A DNA stretch of 35,545 bases from Caldilineaceae bacterium bin34 (GTDB lineage: Bacteria; Chloroflexota; Anaerolineae; Caldilineales; Caldilineaceae). Positions 1-12,526 of this stretch are shown piece after piece. Position numbers and translations under genes: made by a program. How positions within the stretch are numbered: the first letter of the stretch is position 1; each line of letters opens with the position of its first letter. The notes beneath the pieces are model-generated. The model did not search any database, was not told where the DNA came from, and saw only the letters and a list, made by a program, of their open reading frames with translations. The stretch is taken from assembly GCA_002238555.1 (NCBI GenBank), contig MPMO01000052.1:1-35545 (forward strand), given 5' to 3'.

Positions 1-265
1 ACGGCGGCGGTTCGTCGAACATGTCGTCGCGGTCTTCCGGTTCCTGGGGCATGTCCAGAGGGATCGCGGGCAATTCGGTGCCCAAGTCCAGTTCCGCAGC
101 GGCCGGAGGCGGTTCGGGAGTCACCGCAGTCTCTCCATCCACGATGACCACCAAGTCTAGGTCACCATCGTTGTCCAGGTCGACCATCATCATGTCGCGG
201 ACGCAGGCGGTCAGCACCATGGCGGCAATCAATAGGCATACAAGGAAAGACAGTAGGTTTCTCAT
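1..265 (-). CDS. Small lipoprotein with Ca-binding-like acidic loop (3' part missing)
   Basis: The reading frame starts at ATG 265 and runs off the left edge of the window, giving 88 residues. The N-terminus is a lipoprotein signal: MRN, a hydrophobic stretch, then the lipobox LTAC with the acylated cysteine at residue 21, so the product should be anchored in a membrane and face outward. Shortly after the cysteine comes DLDNDGDLDLVV, a DxDxDGDxD loop of the type that binds calcium in FG-GAP/VCBS and thrombospondin type 3 repeats. A proline- and acid-rich tail follows. No catalytic domain is visible. It is the last gene seen in the minus-strand directon, 119 bp after the cyclophilin gene. The frame and signal are clear; the function is unknown. 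Confidence 0.6.
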   Translation of the reverse strand, partial: MRNLLSFLVCLLIAAMVLTACVRDMMMVDLDNDGDLDLVVIVDGETAVTPEPPPAAAELDLGTELPAIPLDMPQEPEDRDDMFDEPPP

Positions 266-384
266 GGTTCGGATGGGCTTAGTGACCCGATGCAACGGTG
301 TTGGATGGGCAGTGGCCGGGCCAACCCGACGATGCGGGGACGGACAGACCCACCCTTCGCACCGCCGGGTGGACAAATCAGCCC

Positions 385-978
385 TCAGGCGTCGGCCGGT
401 TGCTCGAAGACCTCGACGCTGTTGATCAGGTCTCCCGGCACGCGGCTGCGTTGCGGGTCGCGGATCGATATGGAGTTGACCACGTCCATGCCGGCCACAA
501 TCTCGCCGAAGATCGTGTGCTTGTGATCCAGCCAGTTGCACGGCACGAACGTGATGAAGAACTGGCTGCCGTTGGTCCGGGGCCCCGCATTGGCCATGGC
601 CAGCAGACCCGGACGGTCGAAGACCAGCGAGTCGTGAAACTCGTCCTTGAAGCGATAGCCGGGGCCTCCGGTGCCGGTGCCGGTCGGATCACCGCCTTGG
701 GCCATGAAGTCGGCGATGACACGGTGGAACATGGTCCCGTCGTAGAAGCCGGAACGGGACAGATGGATGAAATTGTTGACGGTGACCGGCGCCTCCGCCG
801 CAAACATCCGGATCACGATGTCGCCCTTGGCCGTCTTGAGAACGCAGTGGTAGAGGGCCGAGGCGTCAATGGCCAGTTCGGGTTCGGCCCTGAAGTGATT
901 CTGCCTGGCCCGGGGGCTGGCGGGAACACCGGTGTCGAGTGCGGGCAGCAAGGTGCCATAGTCTGATGGGGTAGTCAC
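385..978 (-). CDS. Cyclophilin-type peptidyl-prolyl cis-trans isomerase
   Basis: A 197-residue protein that should catalyse proline cis-trans isomerisation in protein folding. The cyclophilin domain spans about residues 42-193. It contains FHRVI (catalytic Arg86), MAQGGDPTGTGTGG, the substrate-pocket segment GSQFFIT (137-143) and the closing HTIFGEI. The first 41 residues are an extension with no signal peptide, so a cytoplasmic location is likely. GTG 978 is chosen as start because AAGGAG lies 5 bases upstream. An in-frame ATG at 1041 overlaps the helicase stop codon (TGATG) and would add 21 residues, but it lacks a comparable ribosome site. It follows the UvrD-type helicase in the same directon. 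The family assignment is firm; the start is likely. Confidence 0.9.
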   Translation of the reverse strand: MTTPSDYGTLLPALDTGVPASPRARQNHFRAEPELAIDASALYHCVLKTAKGDIVIRMFAAEAPVTVNNFIHLSRSGFYDGTMFHRVIADFMAQGGDPTGTGTGGPGYRFKDEFHDSLVFDRPGLLAMANAGPRTNGSQFFITFVPCNWLDHKHTIFGEIVAGMDVVNSISIRDPQRSRVPGDLINSVEVFEQPADA

Positions 979-983
979 AAAAT

Positions 984-989
984 CTCCTT
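984..989 (-). promoter_or_regulatory. Ribosome binding site deciding the cyclophilin start
   Basis: AAGGAG on the minus strand, 5 bases before GTG 978. It is one of the cleaner Shine-Dalgarno matches in this directon and favours the GTG over the upstream ATG at 1041. Confidence 0.6.
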
Positions 990-1040
990 GTACTTGATTC
1001 GGCAGCAAACGGGAAAAACAATTTTGGTGATCGACCGGCA

Positions 1041-3290
1041 TCAACAGCCGGCCGGTTGCGCATGGACCGCATGCGTCTTGGCAAGGTAGTCGTCGAGCTC
1101 CCGGTGGGCCTCCGCCTGCGCATTTTGATTGCGGCTGCGGCCACAGTCGGGCACCAGCACCACCTGTTCGCGGGCCCGCGTCAGACCAACATACAGGAGC
1201 CGCAGCCGTTCCGACACATAGGCCGCGCAGTTGTCGACGGTGGCGACCCCGGGCATGAACCCATCCAGGCGTTGGTCCAGGCCGTGGTCGACCACGGCCA
1301 TCAGCTCGGCCGGCAGATCCCAATGGTCCTTGACGTAGTACAACCTTGACATGAACTGGTCGGTTTCGGGGTCCGCGGGGAAGGCGTAGTTGTTGAGGCC
1401 GAGCAGGAACACCCGATCCCACTCAAGGCCCTTGGCTCCATGCATGGTACACACGGTGACCGTCCCCGATTCCGCCTTGTAGGTGCCGCCCTCGTCCGGC
1501 AGTTCAATCCTCTCCGCGCCGGAGGCAACCCGCCTCAACAGGGCTGAACAACTCGCGAAATCGTGATGGCGCTCGCGGGCCATGTGCTCGCCAAGGTACC
1601 CGGCCAGGCAGTAGCAGATGGCCAGCTCAAACGGGGTTCCGAACAAATCCTGTGCCGCCAACAGCACGAATTCGTCCGGTGGCAGCGATACCGAGTCCAG
1701 CCATCTGCGGACCGCGGCCTGCAAGTCCCGGACTGCCTGGCCGTCCTCAGGCGACGCGTCGAACTCCTCGGGCTCCAATGAAAGCCAGGCATCGAATGCG
1801 GTGGGACCTTCCCCGGCCTTGTCGATGCCCGGAACCTCCTTCGGCTCGGCCACAGCCTCCGTTTCCGCCAGCTCCGGTTCCGGTGCGTAGGCGGCCTGCC
1901 ACACGGCTTCCAATGCCGCCAGGTTCGGGCTGACCACCAAGTCCAGGCTGTGCACCACCGTTTCGATGAGTATGCGGCGCGCATCGGAAATCCGAACCAG
2001 GGAATCATCCACGGGCACCGCGCGGGCACGGAGCGCCTCGACCACCTGGTTGGCCTGCCGCTGCGTCGGCACGAGGACGGCCCAGGAGTACGTGTCCGCT
2101 CCCGGACGCCGCAAACGCTCCCGGATCAGGTCCGCCATCCGGTCGCAGGTATCGTCCCAAACCGCGGGTTGTCGGCCCACCGGCAGATAGCTGCAGACCT
2201 GCGGTGCATAGCCCCGGGGATTCGGCTGGGGATCATCCGCATCGGTCGGTGCGATCAGCGGCGGCTCCAGGGGATCCACTTCGGCGAAATGGCGGTAGAA
2301 CTCGCGGGACCAGGTGATCAAATGATTGGCGGCGTCCAAAATCGGAAGCGCACACCGGCCGGACTGGGGGAGTTCGTAACGCCGGGTTTCCGCCCGCGCC
2401 AGGAAGGCGGGCAGCAGTTTGGCGTCGGCACCGGTAAAGGTCGTGCTAATCGACTGGTTGGGATCCCCGACCCGGACCCAGTTGCCCTGCCCGCGCGTCA
2501 AGCAATCGATGATGCGCTCCTGCAGGCGATTGCTGTCCTGTGCCTCGTCCTCCAGGACAAACGGCCATTTTTGCTCGAGGCGGCTGCACAGCTCGGCATC
2601 CTGCTCCAGGGCCTCCACTGCCAAACGCAGGAGATCCGTGTAGTCCACGGCGTCCAGATCCCGCAACTGGCGCTGGTAGGCGTCATACAGGTCCAGCATC
2701 AAGGACCAGACCACCTGGTCGCCGCGGTCCCGCAACACCGAGGCCAGCCGGTCCGGTGTCAAGGAACGCAGCTTGAATTCCCGGAAGAGCGTGTAGATCC
2801 AACCTTCAAGGTCGCGCCGGAACCGGCCGAACAACTTGGCATTGTCGACACTGCGCGGCTGTTCGAACAGCACGGCGGCCAGTTCCTTCGCACGCTGCGC
2901 CTCGTCCCCGATGAACGAGGCGATGAACCGTCGGGTTTCAGACTCGTCCAACACCCGAAAGTCGGCACCCAGTCCCACGGTGCCCGGCCGGTTGCGCACA
3001 ATGCGGTTGGCCAGGGAATGCAGCGTGCACACGGTATAGCCCAGGCCGGGGGTCCGGCTGCCCATGGCCGCCCGGTACTCCCGAATGCGCTGCCGAATGT
3101 TGGCCGCGGCGGACCGGGCGAACGTCACGACCAGCACCTCGGCGGAACCGGCGTCGGGATCGCGCGCCAAGTCTCCAATCAGCTTGCAGGCCAGCAGGCT
3201 CAGCGTGAAGGTCTTGCCGCTGCCGGGCACGGCACTGATGCCGGCCGGCCCGCCGGCATAGCGCAGGACCGCTTTTTGTCCTGCGCGCAA
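1041..3290 (-). CDS. UvrD/PcrA/Rep-type superfamily 1 DNA helicase
   Basis: An ATP-dependent 3'-5' DNA helicase of superfamily 1A, expected to act in repair or clearing of replication forks. Motifs appear in order: Walker A AVPGSGKT (about 20-27), Walker B/motif II DEAQD (about 247), motif III GDPNQS (about 275), motif V TMHGAKGLEW (about 617) and motif VI VGLTRARE (about 705). At 749 residues it is near the usual UvrD length. The start is uncertain. TTG 3290 is the first conventional codon, but the frame stays open upstream and seems to encode conserved residues (VLDFIPPDGVRL), so translation may begin near 3330, for example at a CTG preceded by GAGG. The stop overlaps a possible cyclophilin ATG by one base. 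It is a general UvrD-like helicase and cannot be assigned to UvrD, PcrA or Rep by sequence alone. Confidence 0.9.
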   Translation of the reverse strand: MRAGQKAVLRYAGGPAGISAVPGSGKTFTLSLLACKLIGDLARDPDAGSAEVLVVTFARSAAANIRQRIREYRAAMGSRTPGLGYTVCTLHSLANRIVRNRPGTVGLGADFRVLDESETRRFIASFIGDEAQRAKELAAVLFEQPRSVDNAKLFGRFRRDLEGWIYTLFREFKLRSLTPDRLASVLRDRGDQVVWSLMLDLYDAYQRQLRDLDAVDYTDLLRLAVEALEQDAELCSRLEQKWPFVLEDEAQDSNRLQERIIDCLTRGQGNWVRVGDPNQSISTTFTGADAKLLPAFLARAETRRYELPQSGRCALPILDAANHLITWSREFYRHFAEVDPLEPPLIAPTDADDPQPNPRGYAPQVCSYLPVGRQPAVWDDTCDRMADLIRERLRRPGADTYSWAVLVPTQRQANQVVEALRARAVPVDDSLVRISDARRILIETVVHSLDLVVSPNLAALEAVWQAAYAPEPELAETEAVAEPKEVPGIDKAGEGPTAFDAWLSLEPEEFDASPEDGQAVRDLQAAVRRWLDSVSLPPDEFVLLAAQDLFGTPFELAICYCLAGYLGEHMARERHHDFASCSALLRRVASGAERIELPDEGGTYKAESGTVTVCTMHGAKGLEWDRVFLLGLNNYAFPADPETDQFMSRLYYVKDHWDLPAELMAVVDHGLDQRLDGFMPGVATVDNCAAYVSERLRLLYVGLTRAREQVVLVPDCGRSRNQNAQAEAHRELDDYLAKTHAVHAQPAGC

Positions 3291-3376
3291 CCGGACGCCG
3301 TCGGGCGGTATGAAATCCAGGACTGCCTCGTGCAGGTGCGATGGCGGACGGCCCGCGCCCGCGGGATGGCGGCGGG

Positions 3377-3664
3377 TTAGGACTGCCCGTCCCGGAAGTC
3401 CCCCAACACGCGCAGGACTCCCGCCAGCTTGCCCTCGGCATCCAGACAGGCATGCTGGTAGATCACATCGGCCTCCCGGCCGTCTTCCAGGTGCAGGCGC
3501 ATCACCCGATGCCGCTCAAGTTCCACAAAGGACTTGCCGGTATTCAGCCGATGCGTGCGGTAGCTGATCCGGATGGGATCTTCGTCGTAGGTCTTGAACA
3601 CCGAGATCCGTGTTTCGTCCAGGGTCGCAATCTCCGCATCGTTCAGGTAGAGGATTCCTTTCAA
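3377..3664 (-). CDS. Conserved-looking small protein of unknown function
   Basis: A 95-residue acidic, soluble protein without signal peptide, membrane segment or cysteine cluster (one Cys only). It starts at TTG 3664 with GGGAG 8 bases upstream. Alternating hydrophobic and charged residues (for example SYRTHRLNTGKSFVELERHR) suggest a small beta-rich fold. I do not recognise a family. It lies 49 bp after glyQS and immediately before the UvrD-type helicase gene, with which it probably shares a transcript. Coding is supported by the ribosome site and the tight fit between two certain genes. Confidence 0.6.
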   Translation of the reverse strand: MKGILYLNDAEIATLDETRISVFKTYDEDPIRISYRTHRLNTGKSFVELERHRVMRLHLEDGREADVIYQHACLDAEGKLAGVLRVLGDFRDGQS

Positions 3665-3713
3665 GCGTGTGCTCCCGGATGGCGTGAACGGCAGGTTTCA
3701 ACAGGAGGCGATT

Positions 3714-6836
<3,123 letters not shown>

Positions 6837-6870
6837 CAATCACTCCAATGGAAACGCGCTGTAGGCCCGG

Positions 6871-8124
6871 TCAAAACACGAAGGTGCGCAGGGGCACCGG
6901 CACGAATGTCAAGACAAACACAAGCAGTACCGCATATCCAATCCAGCGCCGTCTGTCGTCCAGTTCCGTGACCATGTCCAGCGTGACGGCATGCGACGGT
7001 CCCATGACCATGATGATCAGCCACAGCCAAACCAGCCAGCCGGTGTAGCCGATGTGTTCCAACACCGGCAGGTAGGCCTGCAGCTGGTCAAATCCGGCGA
7101 TGCCCAGGACAGCCAGCAACAGGAGCGTCCCGCGGAAAAAGTAGCGTGCGTGCCCGCCGAACAGCGAAAACACCACGTGGCCGCCGTCCAGATTGCCCAC
7201 CGGAAGCAGGTTGAGCCCGGTGGCCAGCAGGCCAATCCAGGCCGCCATGGCCATCGGCCCCACGTGTACGTCCAGACCGGTTGCGAAGTCCGGCAGCCAC
7301 TCGTTGAACACCAGGTACTTGGCGCCCCAGTACAGGAGGCTGTTGCCCTCCAGCATGACCTGGCCGGATATGGTGGTCAGTTCGCTTGCCTGCAAGCCGG
7401 CGAACAGCAGCGGCAGGGCCACGGCCAGGCCTGCCAGGGGACCGGCCACACCGACGTCGAACAGCTGTCTCCGGTCGTCGATGGGCCCCCGCAGGCGAAT
7501 GAACGCGCCGAGCGTGCCGAAGGCGAAGGGAACCGGAAGGAAATACGGCAGGCTGACCGGGATGCCGTGGTGCCGGGCGGCGAAGAAATGGCCCAGTTCA
7601 TGGATGCCGAGAATGGCCAGCAACGTGAGCGCAAACGGCCAACCCTGAATCAGGTTGGCCGGATTCAAGAGGTCGGTCATCCCGGTCGCCCGGACATCGG
7701 GGCTGTACAGGCTCCCAACGAAGAAAGTCGTAAGGATGGTCAGAATGAACAGGACCAGGTTGATGGTCGCATTCCCCGGCTTTGGTCCGGGCGGGGCAGC
7801 CACCAGCCTCAGCAGGACGGCCCCGGGCAGGGCTGCGACCCGATCCGGCACCAGGAAGGGCAGCAGCTTCATGCGGCCGAAGGATTCCCGCCAGCCGCCG
7901 AAGACTTCGTGGCTGGGACGGCGCAGGCGACCCCGGATTTCAATCCCGGTGTCCGGGGTGCGGGGTGTCTGAACCGAGTGCACCTCCATGTCAATCTCGA
8001 CCACGCGCCGGGTTTGGGCCAGGTTGATTTCATCCTGGGTCCGGTCGAAGTCGTCGAACTCCGACGCGTCGCGGTAGCTGCGCGGCCGCGAATCGTCGGA
8101 GCGGGGAGGCAGGGGATCCGACAT
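6871..8124 (-). CDS. Site-2 protease (M50) family membrane metalloprotease
   Basis: A 417-residue intramembrane zinc protease homologue. The first 115 residues are charged and presumably cytosolic. Then come transmembrane helices with the zinc motif HELGH (175-179), a long amphipathic stretch ending in PYFLPVPFAFGTLGAFIRLR, and the third ligand motif NLDGGH (311-316), followed by further membrane helices. The catalytic residues are all present. The architecture resembles the EGY-like/cyanobacterial subgroup rather than RseP, because no PDZ domain is visible. ATG 8124 has no strong ribosome site and begins 38 bp after mfd, so translation may depend on upstream ribosomes. The substrate is unknown; regulated cleavage of an anti-sigma factor is the usual role of relatives. 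Confidence 0.88.
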   Translation of the reverse strand: MSDPLPPRSDDSRPRSYRDASEFDDFDRTQDEINLAQTRRVVEIDMEVHSVQTPRTPDTGIEIRGRLRRPSHEVFGGWRESFGRMKLLPFLVPDRVAALPGAVLLRLVAAPPGPKPGNATINLVLFILTILTTFFVGSLYSPDVRATGMTDLLNPANLIQGWPFALTLLAILGIHELGHFFAARHHGIPVSLPYFLPVPFAFGTLGAFIRLRGPIDDRRQLFDVGVAGPLAGLAVALPLLFAGLQASELTTISGQVMLEGNSLLYWGAKYLVFNEWLPDFATGLDVHVGPMAMAAWIGLLATGLNLLPVGNLDGGHVVFSLFGGHARYFFRGTLLLLAVLGIAGFDQLQAYLPVLEHIGYTGWLVWLWLIIMVMGPSHAVTLDMVTELDDRRRWIGYAVLLVFVLTFVPVPLRTFVF

Positions 8125-8162
8125 GGTTCAAGGATCAGCTGCGGCCACCGGCCGCAGCCCGG

Positions 8163-11100
8163 TCAGGCAGCCGCCACCAGGCGTTGGACCAGCGCACGCG
8201 CCTCCGCCCTGAACACGCCCAGTTGCACCACGATCTCCAGGAGCGTGTCCTGCCAGCCATCCCTGTTGTTCAGGGACACGTAGATGCCTTCCCGGCCCAC
8301 GCGCCAGGGACGGTAGGTAAGGTCGACCGCGGTCAAGTCCGCATTGACGACCCGATTCAGCATCGACTGGATGCGATGCCGGGCGTCCTCGAACCCGGTC
8401 CGGGGCTTGATCAGGATCTCCAGATCGCGGGTGGAAATGGACTCGATGTCGGCCTCCTCGGCAGCGCGCTTCAGCCGGATTTGATACAGCAGGTTCTCGA
8501 TCTCCTCCGGCACGGCATCCACCCGTTGGCTGACGGAACCGAAGCGGTCAATCAACTCCTGCCGGAATTCGTTCTCGGCCTCGACGCTGGCCAGGCCCGC
8601 CACCCGGTGGTACAGCTGGTACCGGGTGGCACCGTCCTCAATGTACCAGTCCGGGATATGGGCGGCCAAGGGCAGCAACAGGGTAACAGGGTCGGCCAGG
8701 GGATCCTTGACGGACGGCTCCGTGCCGTTCAGGGAAGCGCCCGTGTCCGCATCCGGATCGGCCGATCCGGTGATGCGCAGGTTCTCGATGGCATTGGCCA
8801 GCAGGCGCGAGTACAGGTCCAGGCCAATGGTGCCCATGCTGCCGCTTTGCCGGGCCCCGAGGATTTCGCCGGCACCGCGCAGTTGCAGGTCGCTCATGGC
8901 AATCCGGAATCCCGCCCCCAGCTCGTTGCTGGATTCGACGATGTGGCGCAGCCGGGTGGCGGCGTTGAAATTGAGGTCCTCCCGCTCCGCGAAGAGGAGA
9001 TAGCAGTGGCCGCGGCGATGGGAACGTCCGACCCGGCCCCGCAACTGGTAGAGCTGGGCCATGCCGAAGCGGTCCGCATGGTTGACAATCATCGTGTTGG
9101 CGTTGGGAATGTCCAGGCCGTTCTCGATGATGGTGGTGCAGACCAGCACGTCGGTCTCCCCGCGGGAGAAGTGGAGCATGGCGTCCTCCAACTCATCCCC
9201 CTTCATGCTGCCGTGCGCCATGTCAATGACCGCCCCGGGCAGCAGGCGTGCGATCTCGTCCGCCAACTCCGTCAGGCCGCGGATGCGGTCCGTAACCACA
9301 AACGCCTGGCCGTCCCGCTTCAGCTCCCGTTCCAGGGCCCGCTGCACCAGCGTACTGTCGTACGGGGCCATGATGGTATGCACCGGCAGCCGTTCCTCCG
9401 GTGGCGACGTGATGTAACTGATGTCCCTGATACCGCTCAGCCCCATGTTCATTGTGCGCGGGATCGGCGTTGCCGACATGGTCAGGACGTTGACGGTGGG
9501 CTTGAGCTGCTTGATTTTTTCCTTCTGACGAACCCCGAACCGCTGTTCCTCGTCGATGATCAGGAGGCCCAGATCGCGGAACTTCACGTCCTTGGCCAGC
9601 AGGGCATGGGTGCCGACCACAATGTCCACGGTCCCGGCCGCCAGTTCGGCCTTGACCCGGCGCCGTTCGGCGGGGGAACGCAAGCGGCTCAGGACCTCGA
9701 CCCGGACCGGCATGTCGCGCATCCGGTCGGTGAAGGTGACATGGTGCTGGTGGGCCAGGACCGTGGTCGGCACCAGCACCGCCACCTGGCGGCTGTCCAT
9801 CACCGCCTTGAAGGCCCCGCGCAGGGCCACTTCGGTCTTGCCGAACCCCACGTCGCCGACGATGAGGCGATCCATGTGGCGTTCGGATTCAAGATCCGCC
9901 TTGACATCGACCACGGCCTGCAACTGATCGGGGGTCTCGTCGAAGGGAAAGGCCATCTCCAGGGCGGCCTGCATCGACTCGTCGGGTCCGGCCGCCCGGC
10001 CGGTGGCGGTCTCCCGGTGGGCGTAGACCGCCAGCAGTTCCTCGGCAATCTCCTGAACTTCCTTGCGCACCTTGTCCCGCGCGGTGGACCACCGGCTGGA
10101 CCCCAGCCGCGACAACACCGGATCCTCCGGACCGACATACCGGCTGACGCGATCGGCCTGGTGCACCGGCACCAACACCTTGTCCCCGGCCTGGTATTCG
10201 ACATGGATGTACTCCTGATGCACACCGCGCACAGTGCGGCTGGACAGACCGGCATAGGACCCGATGCCGAAGTCCACGTGCACCACCGGATCCCCCGGGC
10301 CCACTTCGGCAAAGAAGCGTTCGGGAGTGTAGCCCTGGTGCCTGACCTGATGCCGCCGCCGATAGACCTTTTGCACGTCGAACAGTTCGGTGTCCGTCAT
10401 CACCAGCAGCACGGGCGCTGCCCGATCGGGGTGGTGGAGGCAGAATCCGCCCTGCAATGAACCTTCCATAATCCGGACCAACCCCGGCACGGGTTCCCGG
10501 TCCAGGCGGACCACCGGCTCCGCCATCAGATCCGCGGCCTCGAGCATGTCCTGCACCTTGCCTCCCATCTGGGACACAATCAGGACGGCGGCATCCTCTT
10601 CCGCCAGGGTGCGAATGGTCTGGGGCCGCGCAGCCTGGGGATCCTGCTGGAGGTCCAGGGACCGGCAACACCGGCCCACCCCCTGAACCGCGCTGTCGCG
10701 CACGCCCTGCAGGTCCCCGTAGCCAAGCAGCAGGGGCCGGTGAACCTCCAGGCGTTCCAGCATGTCGTCGTAGGAGAACCGGCTGGAAGCAAACCCGACC
10801 GGCACATCCCCGCTTTGGAGAAGTTCGGAGCGCAATTCCGCCTGCTCGCGCTCCAGGGCCGCGACCGCCTGCTCGCAGGCAGCCCCGTCGTCAAGGACCA
10901 GCAGTCCCCCCGAATCCAGGTAGTCCAGCAGACAGGCGGGTTCCGCGTACAGGTAGGGCAGGTACCACTCGATGCCATCGAAGGTTTCCAGCTCGGCCAG
11001 TTTCCGGACCTCGGCGGCGATTTCCTCCTGGACGAACAGGGAGAGGGATGAATCCTGCAACGGGCCGCGCTGCGACGGCGGTACATCCATCAGCGCCGCC

Positions 11101-11882
11101 GCGTTGACGGTGCCGTCCGGCAACCCAACACGCTCCAGAAGCTCGCGCCCGTACCGCGCCAGCGCCTCGCTGGCCGGTCCGACCACCACCGTGTCCAGCT
11201 GCTCCGTGCTGCGCTGGCTCTGGGGATCGAACGCCCTGATGGTTTCGATTTCGTCCCCGAAAAAATCCAGCCGCACAGGGGCCAGCAGGTTCGCCGGCCA
11301 GATGTCCAGGATGCTGCCGCGCTGCGCAAACGTACCCGCGCCGTCCACCATGTTGACTTTCGTGTAGCCCGCGTCCACCCAGCGGCGCGCCGTGGCCGTT
11401 ACGGGATGCGAGTCTCCAACGCGGTAGGTGTGCAGCGAATTCGACAGGTCTTCCGGCGGCAGCGTGACCTGCATGAGGGCTTCCACACTGCAGGTCACCA
11501 GGCAGCCCCTGTCGCCGCGGCCCAACAACGCGGACAGGGCGGTCAGCCGGCCCTGCCGCGTCTGGCCTGTCCAGGGAATCCGTTCGTAGGGGCGGGCATC
11601 CGGCTTGGGCAGGTAGAGAATCCGGTTGGGCCAGTCGTTGCCGGAACCCAGCAGGGTCAGAATCTCCTGGCACAGCTGATGGGCCCGGTCGTCGTCGGGC
11701 GCGACCACCAGCAGGGGCCTCGACAGGCGCTGCGCGCACAGGGCCAGGGCCAGGGAGCGGGCTGTTTCGGGAACGCCCTGCGGAGCCCCGGGAGCGCGCC
11801 AAGAGCCCGACTTGCAGTCGGGCAGGAGTGTATCGAGCCCCGGCCAGAACTCCGACCGGGAATTCGGTTGCGTCTCGGTCAT
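8163..11882 (-). CDS. mfd: Transcription-repair coupling factor Mfd
   Basis: Removes RNA polymerase stalled at DNA lesions and recruits UvrA. The 1239-residue chain has the full layout: an N-terminal UvrB-like region, the RNA-polymerase-interacting (CarD/RID-like) domain at about 525-590 (VVHVDFGIGSYAGL), the RecG-like translocase with Walker A GDVGFGKTEVAL (about 672-683), the DEEQ box (about 776) followed by FGVRQKEK, MSATPIPRTMNMG, and LRGRVGRSHRRG, then the C-terminal TRCF domain. ATG 11882 overlaps the pth stop as ATGA, indicating translational coupling. Length and motifs are normal for the family. Confidence 0.97.
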   Translation of the reverse strand: MTETQPNSRSEFWPGLDTLLPDCKSGSWRAPGAPQGVPETARSLALALCAQRLSRPLLVVAPDDDRAHQLCQEILTLLGSGNDWPNRILYLPKPDARPYERIPWTGQTRQGRLTALSALLGRGDRGCLVTCSVEALMQVTLPPEDLSNSLHTYRVGDSHPVTATARRWVDAGYTKVNMVDGAGTFAQRGSILDIWPANLLAPVRLDFFGDEIETIRAFDPQSQRSTEQLDTVVVGPASEALARYGRELLERVGLPDGTVNAAALMDVPPSQRGPLQDSSLSLFVQEEIAAEVRKLAELETFDGIEWYLPYLYAEPACLLDYLDSGGLLVLDDGAACEQAVAALEREQAELRSELLQSGDVPVGFASSRFSYDDMLERLEVHRPLLLGYGDLQGVRDSAVQGVGRCCRSLDLQQDPQAARPQTIRTLAEEDAAVLIVSQMGGKVQDMLEAADLMAEPVVRLDREPVPGLVRIMEGSLQGGFCLHHPDRAAPVLLVMTDTELFDVQKVYRRRHQVRHQGYTPERFFAEVGPGDPVVHVDFGIGSYAGLSSRTVRGVHQEYIHVEYQAGDKVLVPVHQADRVSRYVGPEDPVLSRLGSSRWSTARDKVRKEVQEIAEELLAVYAHRETATGRAAGPDESMQAALEMAFPFDETPDQLQAVVDVKADLESERHMDRLIVGDVGFGKTEVALRGAFKAVMDSRQVAVLVPTTVLAHQHHVTFTDRMRDMPVRVEVLSRLRSPAERRRVKAELAAGTVDIVVGTHALLAKDVKFRDLGLLIIDEEQRFGVRQKEKIKQLKPTVNVLTMSATPIPRTMNMGLSGIRDISYITSPPEERLPVHTIMAPYDSTLVQRALERELKRDGQAFVVTDRIRGLTELADEIARLLPGAVIDMAHGSMKGDELEDAMLHFSRGETDVLVCTTIIENGLDIPNANTMIVNHADRFGMAQLYQLRGRVGRSHRRGHCYLLFAEREDLNFNAATRLRHIVESSNELGAGFRIAMSDLQLRGAGEILGARQSGSMGTIGLDLYSRLLANAIENLRITGSADPDADTGASLNGTEPSVKDPLADPVTLLLPLAAHIPDWYIEDGATRYQLYHRVAGLASVEAENEFRQELIDRFGSVSQRVDAVPEEIENLLYQIRLKRAAEEADIESISTRDLEILIKPRTGFEDARHRIQSMLNRVVNADLTAVDLTYRPWRVGREGIYVSLNNRDGWQDTLLEIVVQLGVFRAEARALVQRLVAAA

Positions 11883-12526
11883 GGCACTCCGTTGTACCTG
11901 TTCATGGCCTGCTCAAGGCCGTACCGGAACCAGTATACGATCGCCTCCCCCACAAGGCTGCGCAACGGGACCACCGCTTCCTGTTCCGCGCCGGGGTTCC
12001 AGGGACGCAGCACGTAGGCCGTGGCGTCCATGCGACCGGGCGGACGTCCCACGCCGACGCTGAGCCGATGGAACTCCCGCGTGCCCAGCTGTGCAATCAC
12101 GGACTCGACACCCCGGTTGCCGCCGGAACCACCGCGCGCCCGCAATCGAATCCTGCCCAGCGGCAAGTCGAGATGGTCGTGCACCACGAGCAGTTGCGAC
12201 GGCTTGACCCGTTCCGCCTGCATGAGCCGCTGCACGCTGAATCCGTTCAGGTTCATGTAAACCTGCGGTGTGGCGAGCAGGACGCTGGCCGAGTGCGGGA
12301 CGTCCCCCTCCCCGGCCGACGGGGACCTGTGGGTGCGCCAGACGCCCCAGACGGCCTTGTACGTCCGTTTGCGCCGGGGCACCTGGAGGTCGGCTGCCAA
12401 CTGCGCAACGCTCTCCAGGCCTATGCTGTGGGGGGTCCGGGCGTACTTGCGCCCGGGATTGCCCAGGCCGAACACCAGCCAGCGGCCGGCATCGGTCCGG
12501 ACTGCCGGCCCGCGTCCGGAAGTCAT
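11879..12526 (-). CDS. pth: Peptidyl-tRNA hydrolase
   Basis: Releases peptides from peptidyl-tRNA that drops off the ribosome. The 215-residue protein shows GLGNPG (20-25), the catalytic histidine at 33 (in ARTPHSIG rather than the usual TRHNxG), VYMNLNG (89-95) and DHLDLPLG (117-124). The normally conserved GGHNG loop reads GGNRG (135-139), a change in the tRNA-contacting region. About 13 residues precede the family start. ATG 12526 overlaps the stop of the upstream Ig-like gene, and its own stop overlaps the mfd start. The family is certain; normal activity is expected but the loop change deserves a check. Confidence 0.93.
   Translation of the reverse strand: MTSGRGPAVRTDAGRWLVFGLGNPGRKYARTPHSIGLESVAQLAADLQVPRRKRTYKAVWGVWRTHRSPSAGEGDVPHSASVLLATPQVYMNLNGFSVQRLMQAERVKPSQLLVVHDHLDLPLGRIRLRARGGSGGNRGVESVIAQLGTREFHRLSVGVGRPPGRMDATAYVLRPWNPGAEQEAVVPLRSLVGEAIVYWFRYGLEQAMNRYNGVP

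Noticed and set aside
1950..3380. Long plus-strand open frame opposite the UvrD-type helicase
   Set aside because: It mirrors a certain gene in high-GC DNA, has no recognisable domain and no ribosome site.
8184..10460. 758-codon plus-strand frame opposite mfd
   Set aside because: Antisense shadow; no domain or start signal.
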